From positions 62,001 through 126,000 of the forward strand of contig CP084616.1 in the NCBI GenBank assembly GCA_025917655.1: a DNA stretch of 64,000 nucleotides, written 5' to 3'. The stretch comes from Chlorella sorokiniana (lineage: Eukaryota; Chlorophyta; Trebouxiophyceae; Chlorellales; Chlorellaceae). Below are positions 47,495 to 58,800 of this stretch, piece after piece. The translations under genes and the position numbers were made by a program. Position 1 is the stretch's first letter, and every line of letters starts with the position of its first letter. The notes beneath the pieces were generated by a model. That model searched no databases, was not told the DNA's origin, and worked only from the letters and a program-made list of their open reading frames with translations.

Positions 47495-48675
47495 GGTGCT
47501 TTTGTTGATCTGACAACAAGGAGCCGTCCGAGAAAGGACCTCAGACCGCCAAAGAGGGGTACAAATGCAGAAACGGGGCTGTCCTGCGCCAGTGCAAGCC
47601 AAAAGGGGGCTGCCCGCCGCCGGATGAAATCATCGATTATTTGAGCATCCATATTTGTCGTGTTATCAGTCCGAAGCGTCTAGCAGCCCGGTCGGCGTGT
47701 TTGTCGGCCTTCCCCAAGGCGTCAGGGGCTCGCCTGAGCTCACCAAACGTCAGGAGTCTGTTGGCAGGGGGCGCCATCGCGACTGGTCTAGAGACATAAA
47801 TGGCGAGGGCCAGCCTGTGGCGTTGTTGGTCTTTACAGGCAGCCTGTGCGGGGCACAGGCGGCTTGTGCCGGCGGAGGCGCCGGCGGCATGCCAGCAGCA
47901 CCGCCGCAGCTGCAATCAATGCCTTGGCCGCGCCGATTTTGCGCCAGCATGCGCATAAACCAGGGGCTCCTGAATTTACACGTGCATTGAAATGAGCACC
48001 AGCTTGCACAGTGTTCAGCACAGCTGCTGCTTCGAGGCTTGCCAAGGGTTGACCAGGCAGGGCCTCCCAAGTGCGCGGCAGCCGCTGCTTGTTGACACTT
48101 GTCACGGGTTGACCAGGCAGGGCCTTCCAAGTGTGCGGCAGCCGCGTCCGCTTTGACCGCTGAGCTTGCAGTTGCATGCGCCCAGAATCCATAGCAGCTC
48201 TTGTGGGTGCCTTGGAAGAGCGGTCTCAGTCGAGCAGGGCATTTTATGTTCAGCATCACATAACAAGCAGGCTCGCGCCAGCCTGCTGCAGACACGCCTT
48301 GGCTGCAGGTGAAAATTCCTCCAGCGGTATTGTAGCCTTGCAAGAAGCTGTTGCCAGAGCAACCCTGGGCGCAACACTGTTCTGAAGCGCTGGATGCAAC
48401 GGTACCGTGGATCCGCCGCCCAAAAGCAGGCGCCCTTGCTGCAGCTGCCATACCGTTCACACATTGCTGTTCTTCGTGAGAAAGCGCGGAGTGCGCATCG
48501 GGCTGCCTTTAGCACACACAGGGAACACATCCCTTGTCGCTCACCCGCCATGGCCGTCCCACGCTGCGGGACGGAGCTTCTCGCAGACGGAGATAACATC
48601 TGATACATGCAGGCATTCCTTGCCCGCTAACTGCCCCCGAATCTTGCATTTGGTTTGGGTATCCGCCCTTTTGAA
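47495..48675. other. Divergent region between APR and the FBH1-type helicase gene
   Basis: The two genes point away from each other across almost 1.2 kb. No exon was recognised. A pair of 60-bp repeats lies at 48041-48160. Promoters of both genes must be in this stretch. Confidence 0.55.
48041..48160 (+). repeat. 60-bp tandem duplication in the APR/FBH1 intergenic region
   Basis: The core GGGTTGACCAGGCAGGGC begins at 48046 and again at 48106. It is followed in each copy by near-identical bases up to GCGGCAGCCGC. A weaker match to the flank precedes the first copy. Confidence 0.85.
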
Positions 48676-51600
48676 ATGGAGCCTCGGCGTTGCCAGCAGC
48701 GGAGCGGCTGCACCCTGTTCGCCGTCCCCGAGTTCCTCGTGGGCTCCCTGCTGCCCTTTTTGTCCACCCGGGACGTTTTCAGAACCACGGCAGTGTGCAG
48801 GTACGCGTCCGCCTCCCGTGACAGCAGAGGTTTGACCGGCCGTCGCCCTCCGCTGTCCCCCTGTCCGCCGATCGGTCAGCATGCTGCTTAGCCCGTGATC
48901 GCGCCCCCTGCCGAGCGTTGCAGGGTCTGGCGGGATGCCGTGCAGAGCGGTGTGCGGCAGAGCCACTTGCCGCAAGAGGAGCGGCAGCCCCGCCGCGGGC
49001 TGCGCTTCTGGGGGCGGCTGGAGGAGCACACGCGGGCAGGCAGCGCTGGGGATCATGCACCGCTGACGCTGGCGGAAGAGCCTGCCTGGGCCGCTGCATT
49101 CACCGCACCCCTGCCGCTGCTGCCGCCAGCAGGGCAGGCCGGTGCTGCTGCCGGCGCGACGCGGATGGAGCGCCGAGTGGCTCTGTTGAGCGCTGCGTGG
49201 CACGCCGACGGACCACTCTCCGCCGACGTCGCCGCCAGCTCTGGCAGCGCCGCCAGCAGCCAAGGCTTGCAGCCGCCTTGTCGGGCGCCCGCAGCGGCAG
49301 AGCTGCTGGCCGCCATCGGCCGCTGCATGGGGCCCGAGGTGGCGGCAGTTGTGCAGGAGCTACGACAGCGCCCCCCCCGCCAGCAGCCCTGCTCTCCAGG
49401 CAGCAGCAGCAGCAGTGTCAGGGGGCGGGCAGCGAAGGGTTGGGGTTCTGGGGCACCGTGCTGCTGGCGGTCGCGTGCGCCGAGGATGGGCGCGGCGTGG
49501 CGGCGCTTGTGCGGTGGGTGCCGCTGCTGCTGCCGGCCAGCTCCTCTTCGTGCGACAGCCGCTCGCTCTTGCAGTCACTTCTGACTTCGTGCTGACCGTG
49601 GCGTCCAGGCCTGCCCAGCCAGATGCACGGGGCGGCGATGCCCCCGTCGTTCCGGCCAGGCGGGCCCCTCACCCCCATCGCACCCACATGAATAGGAGCT
49701 ATCTGGTGCACCCCAATCAATAATTTCCGCCCCTCCCTCCGCCCTCCCCCTTGCCCCCAGATGGCTCTGGCAAGAGTCGCAGCCTGGGTGGCGAGCGGCG
49801 CGGCTGCTCCGCGCCGCCGCCGTGCGCGAGCACCTGGCCGCACTGCTGGTGCTGCTGCGCTACAGAGAGTGGCGGGGCGTGCTGCCGGCCGCGCCGAGGG
49901 CAGCGCACAACGCGCTGCTGGCTGAGCTGCTGGTGAGTCGAAGGCTGAGCATTGACGCGATGATTGTGTGTGTGTGTGTGTTTTTGGGGGGGGGGGGGGG
50001 GGGGGGGTGGGCGAGCCCCCTCCCCCTCCAAATTCGCATCACTGCAGCAGCCCTACCATGCAGCCTGTGCCCAGCCTGCGAGCCTTCTGCATCAACGGCG
50101 TCTGGCCCTCCTGCCAACAACGCCCTGCCTGCCCGCAGCACCAAGAGGCGGTGGACGCCATGGAGGCGGACCGCTTCGTGAAGAGCGTGCCCGCCTGGGG
50201 GTCGCTGGCCCTGCCTGTGCCCGCCCGCCATGCGGCGCTGCCCGGCGGGCGGCCCCCACCGCTGAGCAGCAGTCCATCATCCAGGTCAGCAGGGGGGTGC
50301 CGTTATGCGTATGCTTTCGTTGTATGCTTTCGTCCCTCCGAATGTCAGAAGCTGTCGAGATGAGCGCTGCCGAGGCTCCTGCGCAGTGGCCGACACATTC
50401 CTCCTGCATCCCTGCTGCTGCCCCCTTCTGGCGGCGCGTCGCGGCGGCAGTTCACCAGGCGGCATGCGCGCCTGCAGTGCCTTAAACAGCTGCCCACATG
50501 CTGTTCCCACCCCCTGTGCGCCCTGCCATCCACGCAGTCGCTCTTCCCCTTCACCGAACGCCCCGACGGAAGCCTGGACTACCCCCTCACGCCTTTGAGC
50601 GCCGCACTGTGCGTGTGCTCGCTGCCGCGGGCTGCGGCAAGACCAGCACGCTGCAGCTGCTGCTGGCGGCGCACCCGCGCGTGCGCTTCCTCTACACGGC
50701 CTTCAACCGGTGGGCCGCGTGACTTGCTGCGAGCTGCGTGGAAGCAACGTCACGTGCTGCTGCGTCTCTCCCGTGGCCTGCTGCATGGGCCGTGCCTCCC
50801 GTGTCCCGCCAGCAGCGCATCATGCAGCAGCCCATGCCGTGGCGGTCGTCTTGCGCCACCCTTTCCCCCTAGTCGGCCTTGTGCCCCCTGCCAGCACCAC
50901 CATGTGGCCCCTCCCTCCCCCACCTTTCCACCGCAGCGACGTGGTGGTTGAGGCGGCCAGCCGCTCACGCGGCAACAACGCCACCTTTGCCACCACCCAC
51001 CAGCTGGCACGGCCCCTGTACGCCGAGTTCTACGCCGCCGGCAAGCCGCTGGAGGGCGCCAGGTGGCGGGGCCGCCGCGCACATTTGTTTGGGCCGCTGA
51101 GCGACGCGCTGCAGCGGTTTCATCAGGACAAGTGTGAGTTCCAGCAATGTGGGCCCCTGATCTGGGGATGCAGCCTGGCGCATGGGCCTGTCGCCAGGCG
51201 CATCAATCCTTGCAAGCTTGTTCATGCACTTGTTCTGTTGTATCTGCCCGGCCGCTGCCAGCATGCCCACCACCTGCCTACAGCCGCCCACCTCCTCTCG
51301 CCGGTAGACCCCACCACCCCACCGTTTGCTGCCGCCGCATGTCCCCTTCCCGCCGCCTGCGTGCAGACGGGCGGGGGCTGTCGCGGCCGTGCGTGGCGGC
51401 GGTGGTGGCCGCCCTCAACGCCTTCATGGCCTCAGCTGACTCGGAGCCGTCAGGTGATTGAGCGCAGCTGCCCCGGTTGCGTGTGTATGTTTGTGGGTGC
51501 GTGTACAGGTTTCTTAGTAGAGAGGGGGGGGGTACATTGCTGCGCTGCCGCTTTAGGCCCCTCTGGCCCCTGCTGCCCTGCAGCGGCCCACCTGCCCCAC

Positions 51601-54600
51601 ACGCTGCCCCCCGTCAACCCCGGCCGCCCCGTCAACTTTGTGGAGCTGACCCGCCACGCTTGGGAGCTGGTCAGCAGCACCCAGCACACCGAGATCCCCG
51701 CGCCGCACAACGCCCTGCTCAAGCTGTTTGCGCTGCGCCGCCCCACGCTGGTGAGGCCTCGGCTCGCGGTGGCCACCACAAACAGCCGCCGCTTTGCTGC
51801 TGGGGATTCTTTGTTTGGTTTTTGTGGGCTGTCGGCGCCGCTGGCGGGTGGCGGCGTCCAGCCACAGCCGTGCTGCTCCCCACCCATGCTCCCGTCCGGC
51901 GGCGCAGTGCGTGCCCGGCGAGCCATGCCGCCCCTACGACTGCATACTGGTGGACGAGGCGCTCCTGCGGCGTGACGGCGGCGCTGCTGCTGGCCCAGCC
52001 GCGCGTCGCGGTGCTGGTGGGAGACCCGCGCCAGCACATCGTGAGTGTCCTTCTGAGTGTGTGTCTGTGTGTGTGTGTGGGGGGGATGGTGTGTGTGTTG
52101 CCTGAGTGGGTTCTGTAGGGGATCGAAAAGTTGATGGGTGGTAGTTGCGGTGAGAGTGTCCGTCGGTGTGTGGGGTGGGGCGGGTGGTAAGGGGTAGGCT
52201 TGACTTTGCCTCTTGCAGCTGCCTGCCTGCAGCCGACCTCCTCCAAGCCTCCGGTTCGTTATGGGCAGCTGCCCAGATGCCTTGTAATCCAAGTTTTGTT
52301 TCCCTTCCTCCCGCAAGTACTCCTTCAACCACTGCTGCAACCTGCTGGAGTCCCCGGACATCGAATGGGCCGCCACGTACCGCCTGACAGGTGGGCGACC
52401 GTACTGCTCATACTGCTTGCGCCTTTCTGCAGTGAACCTGACCCCAAACCCATCTCCATATACCTCTCCTCTGCCCCACAGACAACGCTGCTTGCTGCCT
52501 TTATCCTTTCCGTCTCTCAAACCCCACCCACCTCCCACCCACCTTGCCACCCCCACAATCACAGCCTCTTTCCGTATGGGCCCCGAGGTGGCGGCGGTTG
52601 CCAACCGCTTGCTGCTGGACAACGCGCCGGCCGATGCGGCGCCGCTGCTGGTGCTGGGGCTGGGCCCCGCCGACTCTGCTGTGCATGCGATGGTGCCGCC
52701 CGAACCCGGTCTGCCGCCGCATTTTGAGGAGGTGGGTTGTTTTGTTTTTGGGGGTGTTGCAAAGGGTGTGTCTTCTATGAGTGGCGTGCCCGATGGTTGG
52801 GGGCGGGGTGTGTGCAAGAGGGAGGCAGGGCGGCGGCCTTTGTGGGTGGCACAAGCCATCTCGTAAGGCTCTGCCGTCGCCACTCCAGGGCCTGTGCATG
52901 GTCGAATTGGTTGCAACTCGGTTTCCACCGCTGCCCCCGCCTTACGCAGCTGAGCATGAGCGGCGGCCGCCGCCTGTCCGGCGCCGCCACGCCCGCCCCC
53001 GCCATCGGCTTCCGCGCCGCGCTGGTGGCGGATGTTCGCCGCCTGGCCCTGCCGCCCTCACACGTGCCAGATGGCAGCCCGCCCGGCTCCCCGCCAGACC
53101 GGAGTGATTCGCAACAGGGCTGGGGCGGTTCGCAGCAGGCTGCTGGCACTTCACAGACGCACGCCTCGAGCGGAACACAGCCATGCTCTGGGAGCCAGCC
53201 AGGCGTCCTTTCAAGCTGCGGCGCAGGCTGCGCAGGCGGCAGCGATGCAGAGCCCTGTCTGGAGTCCTCTCAGCCGCCTGTCGGGTCCCTGCCTCGGGTA
53301 CGCAGATTGCGGCATCGGTCCCAATCGCATGCTGCAAGTGGCCACAGCGTGATGCTGCTGTTTTGCCCCCGGGTGGCTCACTGCCGTGCCTCTTCGCCTC
53401 CCTCGACCCCGCGTGCCCTCACCCCCCAGCACCCCACCCACCCACCCACTCCACCCCACCCGCTCGCACAGGCCCAGCTCTGCTACATCACCCGCTCCAA
53501 CGCCGGCTGGTTCGAGGCGGCCGCTGCGCTGGCAAAGGTCGGCGAGCGCGTGTGCGCGACGGCGGCGCCGCGCGGGCGACGACGGCTCTTGTGCCTTGCT
53601 GGAGCGCCTCAAGGACGTGCTGGACTTTAAGCGGTGGGTCGCTGGGCAGATCGGGAAGCAGCTTCTGCTGAGATACTCTGCAGCTTCTGCACTGAGATAT
53701 GCTGCTGGACTGCGCCTCAAACCTTTGCTGGAGCGGGCTTGTCCGGGCCCAACTGCCTGGCATCTTTCTGTGGCCTGCTGCTACCAATGCTGCCTCCCCT
53801 GCATCGCCCACCCAGCCGGCGAGGCCGTGCCGTGCGGACATCGCATTGACCGCTGCCCTGCCGCCGCTGCTGCAACCACACTCTGCCCCTCCCCGCTCCT
53901 GGCGGTGCCCCCAGGGGGTGCGGCGCGGGCGGCTGGCCAAGTATACAAGCCTGGAGGCGGCCAAGGAATCCATCAGAGAGGGCGTCGACGTTGACCTGGC
54001 GGCCGCCATCTCGTGAGCCTTCTTTCCTGCTGCTGCGTAACCACACCACCGCACAGAGAGAGCGTGCGACGCACGTGCCGCGCACGCGTTGCCGCCGTGG
54101 CGGGGCTGGTGTGGGGGGCAGCTGCCGCGGGCGCTTTGTGAGCGCGTGCAAAGCTGGAAGGGAGGTGCACCGTGCGCTGCCGGGGCTGCGCGGCCTTCCA
54201 GCAAAACCTTGCTGGCAGCCGGCCGCCGCTCCAATTCGCCGCGCAGCTGGCTGAAAGCGCGCCCCCAACGCTCCGCCGCCGGCGCAGGCTGGCGGAGCGT
54301 CACAAGGAGCGGACGGGGAGATGCTGGCGGCGTGTGGGGCGCGCTGCTGCACGCTGACGTGGCGCATGCTGCGTACGCTGTGCTGACCACGGCGCACAAG
54401 TTCAAGGGGAGGGAGGCGCCGTGCGTGCAGCTGGCAGACGATTTCTGGGAGGTGGCCCGGGGGAAGGTGGGCCGGGCTGGGGATCTGGCCGAGTGCTGGG
54501 GATCTAGCGGAGCCGGATTTTTAGAGAAAGAAAGATTTACCACATGAAAAACAATACACAACGCGGGAGCCGTCGTGAGCTGATCCGCGGCCGCTGCTGG

Positions 54601-55316
54601 GCAAGCAATGCAGCACACGCCCGACGCACCTCCCAGACCTGCCGGGCAGCATACCCCCGCTCCTGCGTCACGGGTGCCTGCTGTACCGCTGTACCGCGCC
54701 CATGCTCTGCAGTGCCGCCCTGCGAGGACGACATGAACCTGGTTTACGTGGCGGCCAGCCGGGCGCAGCGCTGCCTGCTGCTGAACCAAGACCTCTCCGC
54801 CTGGCTCACCCAGCCCCCACCGGGCTCCACAACGCTGCTGCCGCGGGATGAGCAGCGGCTGCGACGGGCGGCACGCGGCGCGGCCGACGCCGACGGCGCA
54901 GGCGCGGACGCTGCGGCGGCGGCGGTACAGGGGCCTGCGCCAGCGCAAGCGGCAGCAGCAGCTGCGGGGCAGCAGCCGGCGGCGGCGCAGGGGCAGCAGG
55001 GTGGAGGGCTGGAGGAAGCGGGTGCGGGTGAGGGCTTTGCAGCTTCCTGTTCGGCGGCCAGGAGCGGTGCAGGCATTGTCAGCGGTGCCTTCATGCCTCC
55101 TGCGGTTGTCTCCGTGCCTGCCCTCTTACGCTGCCTGCCAAGCTTCCGGACACCCCTGCCCATGCGGCCGCAGGCCTCGTCTTTGCCTGCCCCCACTGCC
55201 GGACCATCTTCCAGCCAGCCCGGGAGGCGGCGGCAGACGTGTGGTGCGATGGGCTGCCGCTGTGCGGGACCTGTGCGGCGCGCACCGTGTATGCCCAAGC
55301 TGTTGAAGCTCGGTAG
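48676..55316 (+). CDS. FBH1: F-box plus UvrD-family DNA helicase (FBH1-like)
   Basis: FBH1 proteins are 3'-5' helicases and SCF ubiquitin-ligase subunits that remove RAD51 and remodel stalled replication forks. ATG 48676 is followed by an F-box (VPEFLVGSLLPFLSTRDVFR, then VWRDAV after an intron). Helicase motifs follow in order: Walker A LAAAGCGKTSTL (about 50620-50655), RFLYTAFN, ATFATTHQLA (about 50980), ILVDEA (about 51950), VAVLVGDPRQHI then YSFNHCCN (about 52010-52335), FRMGPEVAAVANRLL (about 52570), YITRSNAGWFEAAAAL (about 53480), TAHKFKGRE (about 54390) and MNLVYVAASRAQRCLLL (about 54735). The C-terminus carries four cysteines, CPHC and CGTC, suggesting a zinc ribbon, with TAG at 55314-55316. 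The Walker B region reads DEA-LLR instead of DEAQD because of a four-base discrepancy near 51965, and the frame also breaks before Walker A near 50600. Confidence 0.92.
49964..50007 (+). repeat. (GT)n followed by a 22-base G run in an FBH1 intron
   Basis: GT repeats at 49964-49981 and five T lead into an unbroken run of 22 G at 49986-50007. Such a run is prone to slippage and quadruplex formation, and its true length is uncertain. Confidence 0.9.
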
Positions 55317-55859
55317 GAGTTTGAGCTCCTTGGAAGAAACAAGCGCTGTTGGAAGTTGACGATTCTGGGACATACTTGCCGCGACCACCGCGGCTGGCGC
55401 ACTACTGCTGCTGACAGGCAGTTGAGCGGGTTGCGCTCAAGACCCGCAAAATGGCGGGCGATGCATGCTTGAGCAGTATATTTGTTTCATCAAGCCATGT
55501 GGGGTGTGGTGGCACATCACGGCAAGGCACTGCAGGTACAGCTGCCCGCTGCGAGGCTCAAAAGGCGCCGGCGCCTGCCAGCAAGCCGCGGACGGCACGG
55601 CTTCGCAGCCTTACGACGGCTGCTAGGGTCTGTTGGCAGCTTTAGCTGCGACATGGTGACGTTAGCATGCAATTTTAATGTCAAACAACACTTGTAAGTG
55701 TTGTTTAAAGCTGCAACAGGCTGTTGTCCAATCCGGGCTTGCTTGACGCCCAGCGCTGCCGCCATCGGTGATTAGTTGTGAACCCTGTACATCCGCACCT
55801 TTTGATAATACCTCGACTGTGAGCGGTCCAGAATTGCGCCTTGGGCCTCTGACAGGGCC
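55317..55859. other. Intergenic region between FBH1-like and SNF2 genes
   Basis: This holds the 3' flank of the helicase gene and the 5' flank of the SNF2 gene. No coding segment is evident. A perfect inverted repeat with a central TGTAA occurs at 55683-55706. Confidence 0.6.
55683..55706 (+). terminator. Perfect 24-bp palindrome containing TGTAA
   Basis: AAACAACACTT, a two-base spacer GT and the exact complement AAGTGTTGTTT form an 11-bp stem. The candidate polyadenylation signal TGTAA at 55693-55697 straddles the centre. It lies about 380 bases after the FBH1-like stop and 150 before the next start codon. Confidence 0.6.
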
Positions 55860-58800
55860 ATGGCGCGAGGCGCCCCGGTTCGAAACTGCAAGCGGCCGGC
55901 TGAAGTCGCCCTGCGCGTGACTAGCAGCTGCACGTGGGAGGATGTGCTGGCACAACTACGTCCCGGTGAGGGGCGGGGCAGGAAACGCTGCAAAGGCTGG
56001 GCTCTGGCGGAGCCGCCGTGCAACCGCTGCAGCCTTCGCTCTCGTGCCCCTGCCAGCGCATCCAGGCGTGCAGCTGCCCTCTTCGTTGGCGGATGGCGAC
56101 CCAAATTGTGAACTTGATGCAATCCGTTTGTCACGCAGTGCTGGACGCCCGCAACCTGCAGCTGGTGCAGCAGTGGGGCGGCGGCGAGCGGTGGGACGGC
56201 GAGGCGCTGCTGCGCAGCACCCAGCTGGAGCTGCAGCAGCTGTTCAACCAGACCCTGGGCATCAAGCTGTACCACCGCCTGGCGGACAGCAGGCGACGGT
56301 GCCAGGAGGTGGGCTGGGGGGCGGGGGAGCAGTTGGCCCAGTGCCTGGCTGGCGGGGTGGCGGGCGGCACAGGGGGTCTGCCTCCCCGCCCTCTAGGCAG
56401 GTTCGCGCTGACGCCCACGCCTCGTCTCTGCATGGCAGGAGGAGAGGCCGGCGCCCAGCGTCCGACTGAGCGAATCGTCCACGCCGGACGATGTGGAGCA
56501 GTGGCTCAGGCGCGGCCTCCTGTGCTGCACACGCCGCCTGCACTGCCTATGTGCATGTGCTGTCGCTGCTGCTGTTTCGGCAGCAGCTCTGAGCTACCCA
56601 TGCACTCAAGCAGGGCCAGAGCCTGGGTGCCAGGCCACCAAGGGTGCCAGCCACCCGCCGTGCAGACCAGCAGCAGAACCTCTCCCCGCTTGTACCGCCC
56701 GTACCGCCCTCCCTGCAGGCGGGACGTCTTCCCGCACGACCCCGCCGCCCTCCAGGCCGCCCTGCGCGCCCTTGAGGCCGAGCCGGAGCGGCCGGAGGCG
56801 CCCGACGGCGAGGTGCTGCTGCTGATGGGGAGGCGGAGCTGGCGGCGCTGTTCCGCTCGCGGGCGCTGGGCCGCAAGCTGCACCTGCGCCTGGCCGAGGC
56901 GCGGGCGGCGCTGGAGGCGGAGGAGGGCGGCGGTGCAGACGAGGCAGAGGAGGCGGAGGAGGGGCAGGAGGAGCCGGAGGAGGCGGGCGGTGCTGCTGCT
57001 TTGCGGGCTGTACACGACGCGCCGCATGCGGGCCAAGAGGGGGTGGAGCGGACGAGGGTTCGGCGGAAACAAGAGCACCCGCTGCAGCAGCAGCAGCAGC
57101 CGCAGCAGCCGCGGGAGCCGCCGCAGCAGCAGGAGCAGCAGGTTGCACCGCCGCCTGCTGCGCCTGCGGCTGCGCCTGCTGCTCGAGGAGCGCCCCAGGC
57201 AGCGGCCGCGCAAGTGCAGGCGGCAGCAGCTGCGGGCTGCCTGCTGCAGCTGGAAGTGGCAGCGGCGGCGGGCCGGGCTGGGCGGCCGGCTGAGGAGACG
57301 GCGCCGCTGCAGCCATCCAGCCAGTGCGGCGTGCTTCGCAAGCAGCAGGTGGGGCCTCCAGGACAGGACATGAGGCCGCCCTGTAAGCAGGCCGGCCAGT
57401 CTCCGCCACATGCGGCCTCCTCCACGGCTGCCGCCCGGCCCGCGCCAGCAAGCAGCCGCCGGCGGGTGAGGCTGCGCATGCAGCGAGGCCGGCGGGCCCC
57501 TCGCCGCTGCCGCCCGTGGACACGCCTGTGCCGACGGGTCGCAGCCTCTGCCCAGCAGCCCAGCCCGGCCAACGCCCCAGCGGCGGCCGCTTGCAGAGCC
57601 TGCCGCCAGCCGATGCCACTGCTGCAGTCGGTGCGCGCTGCGCCGCCCTCGCCTCCGGCGGCGGTGCGGCGATGTGTGGCGGTGGCGCCCGAGGGCGGCA
57701 CTGGCAGCGGCGGCAGCCGGGCCTCTCAGAGCGGGCTGCGAGCGGAGGAGGGGGAGGAGGAGGAGGAGGTGGGGGAGGAAGAGGAGGTGGTGGGAGAGGA
57801 GGAGGAGGAGGACAGCACCGACGGCGAGGGCAGCATCAATTTCGAGGCGTCATCGGGCGGCGGCTCTGCCTCTGGCAGCGACGAGGAGTGGAGCGAGGCC
57901 TGTACCAGCGACAGCGACAGCAACAGCAGCAGCAGCGACGGCGGCAGCAGCGAGGGCCAGGCGGCGTCAGATGTGTCGGACGGCGAAGGGGAGGGGCGCT
58001 GCGGGGCTCTGGAAGCGAGGGCTTTGCTGCAGGCGCGGGCGGTCCCATGTTCTCAGCCTGGTGCCCCAGCAGCGGCGGCAGCCACCCGGCACGGCGGCGC
58101 CGGGGCCGGGGCTGGGGCTGGGGTTGGGGCTCACGGCCGTGGGGTGCCGCAGGCGGCGCAGCAGGGCCGGTGCGCTGCCGACGGCTTCGCCCGTCGGCCG
58201 AGGCAGCCGCGCCAGCCGCGCCAGCAGCAGCAGGCACGCGAGCCGGGGCACTGGGAGGTTTTGGGGAGCGGCTGCGCGGCGAGTGGGATCCCGGCGCGGC
58301 CGACGCGCCGCCGCGGCGCGCCTGCCAGCTGGCGTGTGCTGGCGGCGCCGCGCGTACAACGACGCCATCAACGCCATGCTGGAGGCGCAGCCCAGCGTGG
58401 AGCAGCTGCTGGCGGCGGGCGGGGACAGCGGGCTGCCGGCGCGGGTGCTGGCCTTTGGCCGCCGCGTGGCGGCGACGGAGGAGGAACGGCAAGCCATGGG
58501 GCGCGCGGCGCGGTGCGCACGGCGCCAGCGCCAGCGCGCGCTGCAGGGGGCCAAGACGAGGGGCGCTCTGGGCTGCAGCGGGACGGCGAGGACGACGGCA
58601 GCGGTACAGATGGCAGTACGGGCAGCACAGGCGGCGCCGCCGGGTGGGACAGCTGGGAGGAGGGCGCCGAGCGGGCGCGGCAGGAAGCCGCCCTGGGCAT
58701 GGCTCGCAGCGGGGCCGCGCGCCCCAGGCGGAAGCTGCAGCCGCTGCCCGCGTTTGCGGAGCGCATCGCCCGCCACCTGGCCTGCGGTGGGTGGGCGGCG

